A stretch of DNA of 64,000 nt, from the NCBI GenBank assembly GCA_026545225.1, contig CM048852.1, positions 60,399,146-60,463,145 on the forward strand. Reading direction: 5' to 3'. This stretch comes from Cornus controversa. Its lineage: Eukaryota; Streptophyta; Magnoliopsida; Cornales; Cornaceae. Made by a program: the position numbers and the translations under genes. Of this stretch, positions 23,011 to 33,865 are shown piece by piece. The first letter of the stretch is position 1; each line of letters begins with the position of its first letter. A model generated the notes under the pieces. The model had not been told where the DNA came from. It saw only the letters and a program-made list of their open reading frames with translations, and ran no database searches.

Positions 23011-23262
23011 TAATTAACATGCGAGGAAAGTCCTTAATCTTGCCTACCATGATCTTCCTTTTAGTCACCAGTTGGTAAGTCTCGTCACCAATCGTCTATG
23101 ATGACAGCTCAATCCCCGATGCCTCCTCCCCAGTCTAATTAACATGCGAGTAAAGTCCTTAATCTTGCCTACCATGATCTTCCTTTTAGTCACCAGTTGG
23201 TAAGCCTCAGTCACCAATCGTCTACGGTGACAGCTCAATCCCCGATGCCTCCTCCCCAGTCT
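23011..23262. repeat. Two-copy tandem duplication, 125 bp unit
   Basis: TAATTAACATGCGAG at 23011 recurs at 23136, and both copies run on with few differences to CCTCCTCCCCAGTC. Both copies stay open in one minus-strand frame, giving two similar ~40-residue blocks (with RLGRRHRGLSCH). No protein family was recognised. Confidence 0.85.
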
Positions 23263-23599
23263 TAATATATATGCATTGGCGTAGAAAGTGAGACGTGCCC
23301 CCATGATCTTCACATTGCCAAGTGTGCGTTGTCAGTTGTTTGATAAAAGAATAACAAGTAGACACAATTGATCCGTATAAAATCTGGAACTATTTTCTCA
23401 AGTATGTTTACCGACAGCAATCCAAGTGAGAAGTTTGGGAGAAAAATATAAATAATGAACACTAGAAAGGAAAGCTTTCCACAAGAGAAAATAGCTAACG
23501 GAGCGGAAGTTATGAACGTTCACGCATGAACAAAATAAACAATTTTGAATCACAAAGTTAAAGAAAATTACAAAGCAATTGATATTTTTATTGATAACT

Positions 23600-24048
23600 C
23601 TTTTGGAGTGGGTCATTCTTGAATTGCTTGAACTTTCTCCTCGTCAACCCGAATTCCTTCAGCACTCACCACGAACCCCAAAAACAATAAACTACCAGTC
23701 ATAAAGTTGCACTCCTCTTGATCCTCTAAACACCTCTTCAGCGTAGTCCTCATCATCACTGAAGTCTTCCTTGTAGGCTGGCTGCCTACGCAGCGAGATG
23801 GGGTTGCGATCACGAATAGGATGAGCACGATCTACGATGTTGTTGCGCAACCTCTTGTTATCACGATTTTGATCAAGACCCAATGTAAGCCTAGCAAGGG
23901 AAACTTGTATATCCTGCATCACGTGCTGGATATCTTGCAACGCTTGTCAGGTTTCACGTTGAAAGTCCTGAAATTCGACCCTTGAAAAAACCACTCCCTG
24001 TCGATCTTCGTCGCCAGAGAGGTTACCACCACTACGACCATCTGCCAT
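23600..24048 (-). pseudogene. Gag N-terminus joined to reverse-transcriptase fragment
   Basis: Gag begins MADGRSGGNLSGDEDRQG and, past a TGA codon, continues LQDIQHVMQDIQVSLARL (coiled-coil-like) and a basic Arg-rich stretch. The downstream frame shows FLGFVVSAEGI and VDEEKVQAIQE, the conserved part of Ty3-type reverse transcriptase after the catalytic motif. The YLDD catalytic motif, RNase H, protease and integrase are absent. The junction changes reading frame near 23725. Confidence 0.8.
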
Positions 24049-24066
24049 CAGTTCAGGAAAAGACAA

Positions 24067-24080
24067 GCTATGATACCAAC
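24067..24080 (-). other. Retrotransposon primer-binding site (initiator tRNA-Met type)
   Basis: Minus-strand TTGGTATCATAGC directly after the LTR end differs at one base from the usual TGGTATCAGAGC complement of initiator tRNA-Met. Confidence 0.75.
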
Positions 24081-24472
24081 TGACAGAACGAAAGTTATGA
24101 ATGTTCACATACGAACAAGATAAACAACTTTGAATCCACTAAGTTAAAGAGAATTGCAAAGTAATTGATATTTTTATTGATAAATTGATTGATTGATTTT
24201 TGCCCTATGGCAGTACATATATTTATAGTAGAGAAGTCATAATCCTAATAGTACTAGGAAACCTAAAAACAAAATGAAACTTGTAGAAATTCTAATCCTA
24301 ATCCTAACAGAAAAAAGAAATCTATTTCCAAAATGAAACTAAAATAAAAGAAAATTATTACTCAAAATTAAGCTTTCTCTAAAAAAAATATTAAATATAT
24401 ATATAGATATATATAATATGAAACCTACTAAAATTGTCCTACATCAATAGTTAAGGTGTGACATATTGTGAC

Positions 24473-24660
24473 GTGTTGATCACACACACGCAACAATAAC
24501 ACAAAATAACAGAAAGAAAAAGAACACACATATTTAATATGGTTCGGCGTTGTGCCTACTCCATGAGAGAGCCAAAGAAGTAATCCACTATCAACAATGA
24601 ATCAGGGTTACAACTTATATATCTCCTAACCTTAGTACATAAAAGAAATCCCCAATATGT
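24473..24660. repeat. Copia-type LTR-like remnant
   Basis: The words ATATGGTTCGGCGTTGTGCC, CTACTCCATGAGAGAG, 'CACTATCAACAATGAATCA' and 'GGGTTACAACTTATATA' appear in the order seen in many plant Ty1/copia LTRs. No second LTR, primer site or coding sequence was found, so it is at best a solo or partial LTR. Confidence 0.4.
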
Positions 24661-24679
24661 ACATACCGTACCGCAGGGT

Positions 24680-25400
24680 TGCTTTTTTTTTAATTTTTGG
24701 TATTCTATAGGTTCTAGTGACTAGCTTTCTGACCCAAAATTCTCATCAGATTAAAATACATGGAGGTTGTCTTTTTTTCTTATTGCGTCGTTCACGCCTT
24801 TGAAATCATGTTTCAAGACATGTTTGAATATCTCACAATTTTTGGTTCGTGGCCTAAATGATACAAGTTTTTTCTAATTATAGGTATTCAGAAGGCTTTA
24901 GTGACTAGCTTTCTTACTCAAAATTCTCGTCAAATTAAAATACATGGAGACTATTTTTTTGCCCTATTTCATTGTTCACACCCCCGAAATCACGTTTCAC
25001 GTTATATTGAATATTTCACGATTTAGTTCGTAACCTAAAAGGTATAGGTTTTTTCAAATTTTTGGTATTCAGTAGATACTAGTAACTATTTTTTTACTCA
25101 AAATTCTCGTCAAACTAAAATAATTAAGGCTACTTTTTTTTCCCATTTTGTCATTCAAAACCCCAAAATTACATTTCACGCCCTATTGAATATGCGATTT
25201 TTGGTTCGCGGCCTAAAAGGTACTATTTTTTCAAAATTTTGTATTTAGTAGGCTCTAATTACTAATTTTCTTATCCAAGATTCTAGCCAGATTAAAATAC
25301 ATGCAGTCTGCTTTTTACCCTATTTCGTCATTCACACCACTGAAATTGCGCTTCACGACCTGTTGAATATCTTTTTTTTTTGTTCGTAACCTAAAGTCTA
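24680..25400. repeat. Tandem array, four diverged copies of a ~180 bp unit
   Basis: The landmark GGTATTC (or GTATTTAG) with TTTT before it and CTAGTGACTAG/CTAGTAACTA after it starts at about 24699, 24883, 25064 and 25240, giving spacings of 184, 181 and 176. Each unit also carries AAAATTCTCGTCA, ATTAAAATACATG, TTCATTGTTCACAC-like and TTCGTGGCCTAAA words in the same order. Copies differ by many substitutions, so the array is old. Confidence 0.85.
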
Positions 25401-26078
25401 TTATGATTTAGTGAATTTGGATCATAGGATCATACAATTCGAATCACTATTTTGGCAATCATGATATGACCAAACATTGGCTTAAGTCTAAAAAATATAA
25501 CCGCTAAGAAACATATTATATCAATATAGGACACAAGTAGATTTTTTATTCTTAAATATTAAGCAATGCGCACACCCATTTGCTCTGCTCGAAGTCCTTG
25601 AATTTAAAAAAAAAAAAACTAAGGCTTGTGGGCCAGTGGTATCTCCTTTTCTTTTAAAGTGAAAGGTAAAGATTTCGAGTCTCACGTGAGAGTTTCTTGT
25701 CATGACAAAAAAAATATATTAAAACAAATGTTTACCACCTTGACATTCTCAGTTTCATCGCATAATGTAATTAAAATATTAGTAAGTGAGATGGATATTG
25801 AGCCTCTAAAAAGAGATAAAGATAATAATTAATGTGTAAATGAGAAATTAGGAGTGATGCCATCTAATGAGAACCTTAGGTAGTATGCACGAGTGAGAAA
25901 AGAAAGATTTGTTTGTACAACAAGAAACAAAAAAAAAAGGGCGACAATAAGCTGAATGAAGTGATAACAAAATTAAATTTAATAAGAAAAACAATTTTGG
26001 ATAAAATAAAGTGAAAGAAGATAATTCATGTGGTCAAGTTTGTCTATAGAAGTGAGGAAAGTGGTTGTATTTTGCCGG

Positions 26079-26109
<31 letters not shown>

Positions 26110-26131
26110 GAAAATGATCAAAAAAATTATT
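25401..26131. other. Intergenic with a SINE-like segment
   Basis: At about 25616-25725 (+) GGGCCAGTGGTATC followed 45 bases on by GGTAAAGATTTCGAGTCTCA resembles the A and B boxes of a tRNA-derived SINE, with an A-rich tail. The rest is AT-rich with a (GA)n run at 26081-26108. Confidence 0.4.
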
Positions 26132-26492
26132 GAGAAAACTACACTTACATTAAGTTAGGAATACTAAATAACAAAATGGTCTATTTTAAAGTTTATTTTT
26201 CATTTTAGTTGAATTAAACAAACTAATTACATATGCATTGAGAATCATTGTTTGTGTCCAAAATGCCCTCTAAACTCTTATTTCAAAATACCAAATTATC
26301 CTTCTTGAATAAAATAATTTCAAGAGCCTCTAAATCATCTTCTCACAAAGTTTCAATCGTACATATTATTGTCTTTTCTTCCCACGATAAAAAAAAAAAT
26401 CAAACCTATTGCAACAAGCACCATGATACAAACTAACGTCTAGGGTCTCCAACAAAATCAAATTTATTTTCTATAGTATACTACTCTCTCTC

Positions 26493-26570
<78 letters not shown>

Positions 26571-27405
26571 CAGTTTGCATATTTATACATGTAGTATTGA
26601 CTTTTCCTTTATTTTTGAAATTTCGTGTCCTGAAGCAGGAAGCTTTGTTTATAAAGATGACGAATCAAATGTATATATTGTGTTTATTTGAAAAAATTGT
26701 AAAATATTTATTAATCAATGCAACTGAACTGTTCAGTTAAATGCCCAATTGAAGCCTAATTGTGAACATTTCTAAGTTGTTGTGTGTTGCTTCTATTTTT
26801 ACCCACTCATTATACTCTGTTCATTTGTTCATCTTCAAACTCACTGACCAAAACCTATATATATTAATTGCTACCGACAAGCAACATATATATGACTCTT
26901 TTTTCTGTCTAAAGCTTACAACTCACTCTTTGGAGGTTTTTTTTCAAAAAAAGCATTTTTAAGAATTAAATCAAACATGTCTTATGTACATTAGAAATTG
27001 TTATTTTCAAAAGGTTTAGCCTATATATATAATGTGAGTTGAGCTCAACTCTCATTTTTTCAAGAACAAGGAATAAACAGATTTTAACTCATATCTAAAA
27101 ACATTCATCTTAATGTTACTAATAATATAATGTATTAGTGAACTATTTTTTTTTTTTTTTACTGTATGACAAATTCAAATTCATGTTGCAATAGCCACTG
27201 TTTTTAAGTTGTTGAATGTCATTTATTTACTTTATATTTGCTTAGGGCTTCGAAATAAGAGTTTGGAGGGTATTTTGGATATGAATCATGATTTTCAATG
27301 CATATGTAATTAGTTTACATAATTCAATCAAAGTGAAAAATAAACTTTTGAAATAAACCATTTTGTTATTTAGGACTCCTAACTTAATGTAAATGTAGTT
27401 TTCCC
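26132..27405. mobile_element. Mutator-like element with ~150 bp terminal inverted repeats
   Basis: Left end GAGAAAACTACACTTACATT and inverted right end GGGAAAACTACATTTACATT continue as matching inverted repeats through about 150 bases, ending at ACTCTTATTTC in both. Perfect 9 bp target duplications AAAATTATT flank it (26123-26131 and 27406-27414), which with the long TIRs indicates Mutator-type transposition. The 1274 bp body has no transposase and includes a (CT)n(TA)n microsatellite. Confidence 0.88.
26485..26567. repeat. (CT)n(AT)n compound microsatellite
   Basis: About 50 bases of CT with one interruption run directly into about 32 bases of AT, inside the Mutator-like element. Confidence 0.95.
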
Positions 27406-27642
27406 AAAATTATTATTATTATTATTGTCATGACAATGCTAGGAGTTAATGTTAAGGGGTTAGTGAAAGGGAAGAAAAAGGGAAAGGGGATCGATCATGA
27501 GCATCCAAGCGCTTTGCAGGTTCCTAATCAAAATACACTCGAAACACAACACATTATATGATACTTTTGATTGATAGTAAACTAATAAGCTTATGACAAA
27601 CAAGAAATTTAAAATACATGTATCATATATATATATATATAT

Positions 27643-28538
27643 GGAGACGATATTTGCACTTTACTTTTTTATATTTGTACTTCTATATTAAATGAAATGA
27701 CACTTCTAACCTTAACTTTATAAGTGAATGATTATATTTTTTCTAATTACACAACTACCCTTTCAGATATCATCTTTTATGTCTCCAATCTTTAATTTTT
27801 TTTGTTCTCTTTTGACAGAATAAAAAAATTATCTTTTTTGATATAACCAAAAAAAAATAGTTATCTATGTTGAATAAATTATCTCTCTTGACAAGACAAA
27901 AAAAAAGTTATATCGGTTGAATAAATTATCTTTTTTTACAGCAATCGAAAAAAAAAACGCAAAAAGAAGTTATTTCTATTGAATAAATTATTTCTTTTGA
28001 CATGAACAGAAAAAAAAAAAGTATACTATGCAAAAAAAAAAAAAAAGGACCCAAAAAAAAGTTATCTCTGTTAGAATAAAATATCTCATTTGATAGGACT
28101 GAAAAAAAGTATGGTACGGGAAAAAAGAAAAGAAAAGAGGATCCCAAAAAAAAATATTTTTGTTGAATAAATTTTCTCTTAATGTACCCAAGAAATATTA
28201 TCAATGTTGAATAAAGTATCTTTTTTGACCGTATAAAAAAAATATATATCTTTGTTAATTAAATTATTTCTTTTGACAGGGTCCAAAAAAAACCTATCAA
28301 AAAATGGTTATCTCTTTTGATTAAATAAAAAGAAGTACATAAATAAATAATGACCAAAGAAAAAGTTATTCGTAAATAATGTAAAAAGAGTTAAATTTTG
28401 TAGTATAAATGATAGTTATGGTATTATAAAATAAAGAATGATGCATTAATGAGTTTTAAGATATTCTTGTCATTTCATTTAGAAGAAAAATGCAAGTGAA
28501 GTGTAAACATAGAAGCGTGGAGTGTGAATATCATTTCC
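27643..28538. mobile_element. Probable TIR element with an internal degenerate tandem array
   Basis: Left GGAGACGATATTTGCAC and inverted right GGAAATGATATTCACAC begin imperfect inverted repeats of about 70 bases that both run into AAATGAAATGACA. The left flank is a (TA)n run, and no clear 9 bp duplication could be read (TATATATAT versus GTGTATATA). About 27800-28330 repeats a ~60 bp unit, GTTGAATAAATTATCTC then TTTTGACA and a run of A, roughly eight to nine times with strong divergence. No transposase is visible. Confidence 0.55.
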
Positions 28539-29840
28539 GTGTATATATCCAAAAATTTAGTGACACTAAAACTAGCTTTTTGTTTATGTCACGTAGTAGT
28601 CATCTCATCATTCATTTTTAAATACAACCACTCACTGGATTTGACAAAGTTAATATCACAATCTCTATTACTAATATTTTTCTCTTCTCTCCTAAAATAT
28701 GAAAAGTAAAAAAAAATTAAACAACGGATGTATAAAAAATAAAAAATAAAAGTATTAACAAATGAAACATTGAAAAACGAATGCACAAAATAAAAGAAAA
28801 AAATCAAAAATAAACAGAAGCTTATGTAAAAGGCCATTCTCGTAAATTTATAGTTAAATGCTTTACCGTTAAAAATCACTCTTGATTAGTGTTTAAAAAC
28901 AAACCCTAATTTTGTCTTCTTTCAGAAATCCCGATTTATCTGTAGATTTTCAAGTTCTGTTTGTTGGTGGAAGGCAAATGGAAAGTGCGAGCTTTGGAAC
29001 CCATCAACTTTTTATTGATAACGGTTAGTTTTTCTTAAATACGGTCTCTAATATACAATTTATCATTTATAACTGTATACTTTCGTGATTGTATATTCCA
29101 AATTTTTCTTTAAAACCAATAAAATCATTTGGATTATAATCGAGTACTGCACATGTTAATTGTTCAAGTGTTCAACGTTTTGAAGTTCGATTTCTAGGAA
29201 TGTACACAAGTTCTTTATTGATTTCTTTCCTTTGATTTCAACAACGGAAGCATCATTCAAGCAATTGTAGGAAATGAAATTGCTTTATGCATCCATATAC
29301 ACGTCTTGCATAGGATGTGACATATTAATTAGTTTTCTTAGTTTCTATACTAAGTGCAAGATGAAATTTGACAAATTACATATACATAATTTTACTATGT
29401 GTCGACTATACTCGTTACATTTTTTTCATTGCAATTAAATTCTTTTCTTATATCTGAAAGTGTTTATTGTATGCTTGACTTAATAGAAGCCATGTATAAG
29501 ATGTCAAATTTTCTTTTCCTTTCTTCTTTCTAAAGCAAAAGGGTTGAACAATTTGGAGTGTTCATCCTACCTTCAATATTGTAATCAAGGCTCTCATTGA
29601 GAAGCATTTGTGATATATTAGTCATTTGCTAGGGAATGTCAACCAAGTATGCGAAAGTATGAAATATATTTCTAAATTATTGCTACGTTTATTGAGTGTT
29701 GGATACATGTATAGGTGTGTTTAGGAACTGTTGGTGTCCAACACAAAGACAACTCCTCTTTAAAAGTATTTGTACTGCTTAGGTTGTGATAAAATATCTT
29801 GTAATACATGAAGCAGTATAGGGCGGGTGCTGGCCTAGCG
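28539..29840. other. Intergenic; possible first exon of an unidentified transcript
   Basis: 28895-29025 looks like a plant gene start: AAACCCTAATTTTGTC, then ATG at 28978 (MESASFGTHQLFIDNG) and a donor-like GGTTAGTTT. No recognisable downstream exons follow, so it is recorded only as a candidate. Confidence 0.25.
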
Positions 29841-30190
29841 AGGTGGGGTGCCGTGTTGGTTGTTGGGGGGGGGGGGGCAAGAATGAGATCTGTGTCTGAG
29901 ACTCTGAGTGTGTAAGGGGCTTGTCGGCCAAAGAATTTAAAGATATCGAAAAGGATTGTTCCAAAGATTTGAATTCAGCTGAGGATCAATCGGTCTTGTT
30001 GTTACCAGACTCTAGAGGTGGGGTGCTGTGTTGGTTGTTTAAGGAGCGCCAAGAATGAGATATGTGTCTGGGACTCTGAGTGTGTAAGGGGGTGTTGGCC
30101 AAAGAATTTAAAGATAATGAAAAGGATTGTTCCAAAGGTTTGAATTCAGCTGAGGATCAATTGGTCTTCTTATTACCAGATTCTAGACAG
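29841..30190 (+). repeat. Two-copy tandem duplication, 175 bp unit, with a shared open frame
   Basis: AGGTGGGGTGCCGTGTTGG at 29841 recurs (one base changed) at 30016. Both copies remain open in the frame encoding KEFKD.EKDCSK.LNSAEDQ..L.LPDSR. The second copy continues to a stop at 30260-30262. A G-homopolymer interrupts the first copy at about 29866-29877. The peptide matches no family known to me; it may be an exon relic. Confidence 0.7.
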
Positions 30191-30884
30191 GCTGGAACGG
30201 TGAAACAGGACCCGTGTAACCATCCCAAACAATTAAGACAAGGCTCCGTTAAGTTTAGTTAATTTGTTGAGTTATGGTACAAAGTCCATTTGTTTCGATG
30301 CTGCAACTTTTAGTCCAGATTACTTTGTGTGGTGTTGAGTGGATTAGTGTGAAAACCATATATACTGTATTGATTCTTTGAATATGTTGTGCCTGTTTGA
30401 AATAGGCAATTGGTCAACATGTATTGTTGCATATATTTATATGACATGGATATATTCTACTCATGATACTTGCAAACTGGGTGGGGAACATGAAAATGCT
30501 TCATACTGAGTAGACAAAAATGGGGGTTTAAAAGCCAAATTTTGGACAGAGCTGGCTCAGGCCTATGAAGGTAGAGGACGGAACTTCCATTAGTAGTTAA
30601 TGTGATAGTTTGGTTGAGGTATATGCAATGTTACCACAATTTGCTAGTACCCTAGTGATCTGCTATCTGGAGTGTTTGATTCATAATGTGGTGAACTTAT
30701 GTGCTAAAACACTTCATTTGGCAACTTCAATAAATTTCTTCTTGTTTTTCTGGGTAAGTTATTTCTTGGTTTTCCCATACTATTTTGTAATAATGTCATG
30801 TTGAAATCAATTGCTCAAAACCTATGTTGATGCCATGTTTTGGACCAGAAAGGGACAATGATCATAACACATCAAGAGACCAAT

Positions 30885-31109
30885 CATCATCATCATCCTT
30901 GCCTTAATCCCATTTAAATGAGGTCGGCCAAATGAATTTTCTCTCTCCAATCTTTTCTATTACTTGCCATTTCCCTACCATATTTATCTTTTTAAAGTCA
31001 TTTTTAATCACCTCATCCCATGTTATTTTTGGTCGCCCTCTCCGTCTCTTGCCTTCTATTACAACTAGTCTTTCTCCCTGTACCGGTGCGTCTCTAGGTC
31101 TCCGATATA
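30885..31109 (-). mobile_element. 5'-truncated RTE-type LINE with perfect 19 bp target duplication
   Basis: The minus-strand frame encodes the end of a LINE polyprotein (VVIEGKRRRGRPKITWDEVI) with the 'RGRP..TW.EV...D' signature of plant RTE-type elements. It stops just before a (GATGAT)n-type 3' tail at 30885-30898. The same 19 bases, AACACATCAAGAGACCAAT, lie on both sides (30866-30884 and 31110-31128). Only the last ~225 bp was copied, a normal outcome of target-primed reverse transcription; the perfect duplication suggests a fairly recent insertion. Confidence 0.88.
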
Positions 31110-31671
31110 AACACATCAAGAGACCAATGCAAATACTCGAAGGGAATTGGAAACAGACCTAACCTTTGGTATTAGTTTGCATAGTGGCTGCTCTCATACT
31201 TGATGCTGTGTGTTCACTATTGTCTTCTTCTCCAGTAAATATTATGTGTATAAATATAAAGATAACATACAAGGATCATGAGGGGCACACTACGCTATAT
31301 ACAAGCGAGATCAACAGAAACAAACTTGAAAACAGCCTACAAAAAGGAACAAAATCCATAGGCCAAGAACTTCAAAAGTACAACAACCTCCAAAAGCAAC
31401 TTGCTAACTAACAGTCGAACTAACTATCAAAAATTTATTCTAGAACCATCCATTCACATGAGGCCTATGGTTGGACTGAATTTCAGAACTTTTCTGTGAG
31501 TAAGCAATCGCAATCTAACACATTCCAAAATCTCTTTAGTAAGGAAATTAATGTCTTTGTAGTCATTGGCAAACTTTCTCAAGTTCCTCTCAAACCAGAG
31601 AACATAAATTGCAACTGAGAAATGAGAATGTCAGCTTGCTGACAGTTTTTCCAATCGATTTTCCTTTCGAG

Positions 31672-33865
31672 TTGGATGCTGCTCAGTGAGTTAAGGATAG
31701 TCTGAAAGCAAACATTTATTTATGCTTTTCATCAAAAAAATAAATATATGTATCTTAATCCAATATCAAAAATATCAAGGTAAGATCCCTTGACGGGGTA
31801 ATTTGCACCTTTCCTTGTTAGGGAAGGTTCCACAAGGCCTTTTCACAATAGAGCAGTGGTGCGGTCTGGCTGTCATTTTCCATAGGGCCTGTGTGCTTTG
31901 GCCTCAGATAGGTTTATTATAAGAACATAGAATTTTATCAAAGTCACTCGGGAAATCTTTCATTATTAATATTCAATTCACTCATCACAATAATGAAAAG
32001 TGAAATTTTCTTATTTTTATGTGTTATTTACTGTTAAGGTTGAAGATTTTCCTAAAGCTTGACATCTTTTATTCATTCTTATTGACAGGAAGGGTAGGTG
32101 TTTTCCTTGGTATTTTCAGAAAAAAGTGGTATTGTCAGTTCTCATTATAATATCAATAGGACGATGTCTCCTGCGTAACAAGTTTCCCTAATGGGGCGTG
32201 GTGAGTATATCCTTCTGGGGATGGGTTAGGATGAAAGTTGAGTATACCCAAAATTTGAAGTTTGTCTAAAGTAGAAACTACCTGTCATCTTTCATTTTGA
32301 ATCCTGTACTTGTAAGCTTTCCTAGTGAATTTGATTAGGATGACAGTGCCAATGCTTCAATTTTACTACTTTAGTTAGGTTATATTAGCCTCAGTTGTAT
32401 CTCATTATTTATGTGTCATAGTTTTGCTGCATGCACACAGAATAGAGATCATATGCTGATGCATGCCCATATTCACTCTAATCATGCATATACGAATCTG
32501 AATCCATCACACATCAGCAGATGAAACACTAAAATGTTTGAAGTATATCATGCAGGGTTTCTCCTCTATCTTCCATGTGCAAATGATTGATGGGGTGAAG
32601 TCATTGACACTTTCAATGATTATGGATACTTACCCTCCCTTGCAACATATCAAAACACACCAAAAGAGTTGGTAGCTATCTATGTATCACTCTGTCTTAA
32701 TAGGTATGCTTCCATCTTGCATTTCAGAAGAACGATGATTCACTGAATCCTGACAGCTTTGCCCGACGAAGAGATGAGTTCTTGTTTCTAATTCGTGATT
32801 TAAGGATAGTTTGATGCAGCCCAGTGAGTTAAGGATAGTTTGACTTCAAATATTTATTTATGTTTTTCATCAAAAAGAACATGTATCTTAATCCAATAAC
32901 AAATTCATCAAAGTCAGATCTCTCCAATAAGGTAATTTGCACCTTGCCCTGTTAGGAAGGTTCCACAAGGCTTTTTCACACTAGGGCAGTGGCGTTAATA
33001 TGCTGTCTGGCTGTAATTCTCCATACCCTGCGTGCTTTGGCATTTGGATAGGTTTATCATAAGAACATATAATTTTGCTAAAGTTTCCAAGGAGATCGTT
33101 CATTGTTAATATTCATTCATCACAATGATAAGAAATGATAATTTCTCATATTTATGGGTTTTTTGGGGAAAAAAAAAAAAGTGGTCTTGTCAGTTCGCAT
33201 TAGAATATCAATAGGATTATGTCACCTGCTTAACAAGTTTCCTTAATGGGGTGTAGTGAGTATATACTTTTGGGATGGGTTGATGAAAGTTCAGTATACC
33301 CAAAATTTGAAGGTTGTCTAAACTAGAAACTAACCTGTCATCTTTCATTTTGAAACCCGTACTTGTAAGCTTTGGTGTTGAATTTGATTAGGATGACACT
33401 GCCAATGCTTCAATTTTACGACTTTAGTTAGGTTTAAATTAGCCTCAGTTGTATCTCATTATTTATTTGTCATAGTTTTGCTGCATGGACACGGAATACA
33501 GATCATACGCTGATGCATGCCCATATTCATTCTAATCATGCATATATTTATGTGAATCTATCACATCAGTAGATGAAAACAATAAAATATTTGAAGTATA
33601 TATTGCAGGGTTTCTCCTCCAGGCTCCAACTTCCACGTGCAAATGATTGCTGGGGGTTGAAGTCATCGACACTTTCAATGATTATGGATACTTTCCCTCC
33701 TTGGCAACATATTCAAATGCACCAAAAGAGTTGGTAGCTATCTATGAGTACTTGGTCTTCATACGTGTGCTTCCATCTTGCATTTCAGAAGAAGGATGAT
33801 TCATTGAATCCTGACAGCTTTGCCCAACAAAGGGATTGTTCTTGTTTTGAATTCGTGATGTTATC
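31672..33865. repeat. 1.14 kb tandem segmental duplication
   Basis: CAGTGAGTTAAGGATAGT at about 31684 recurs at 32822, and the next ~1.05 kb matches throughout with small indels (landmarks GGTAATTTGCACCTT, AAGGTTCCACAAGG, GTATACCCAAAATTTGAAG, TGCATGCCCATATTCA, GAATCCTGACAGCTTTGCCC). Near the end of each copy an acceptor-like CATTTCAG is followed by codons for K(N/K)DDSLNPDSFA; copy one stays open (RRRDEFLFLIRD), copy two is shifted. It may be a duplicated piece of an old gene. No family identified. Confidence 0.85.

Larger units (their letters stand above)
23496..24446 (-). mobile_element. Collapsed Ty3/gypsy LTR retrotransposon (951 bp)
   Basis: On the minus strand: a 5' LTR (24446-24081), a primer-binding site (24080-24067), a Gag N-terminus from ATG 24048, a short reverse-transcriptase segment, and a 3' LTR fragment (about 23601-23496) matching the last ~105 bases of the 5' LTR. 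Flanks are ATAGC (23491-23495) and ATAGT (24447-24451), a near-perfect 5 bp target duplication. Gag and RT join at about 23720-23730, so most of gag and pol is missing. It is non-functional: Gag has an in-frame TGA, and the RT segment reads AIQE, stop, PTPK where Trp is expected. Confidence 0.8.
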
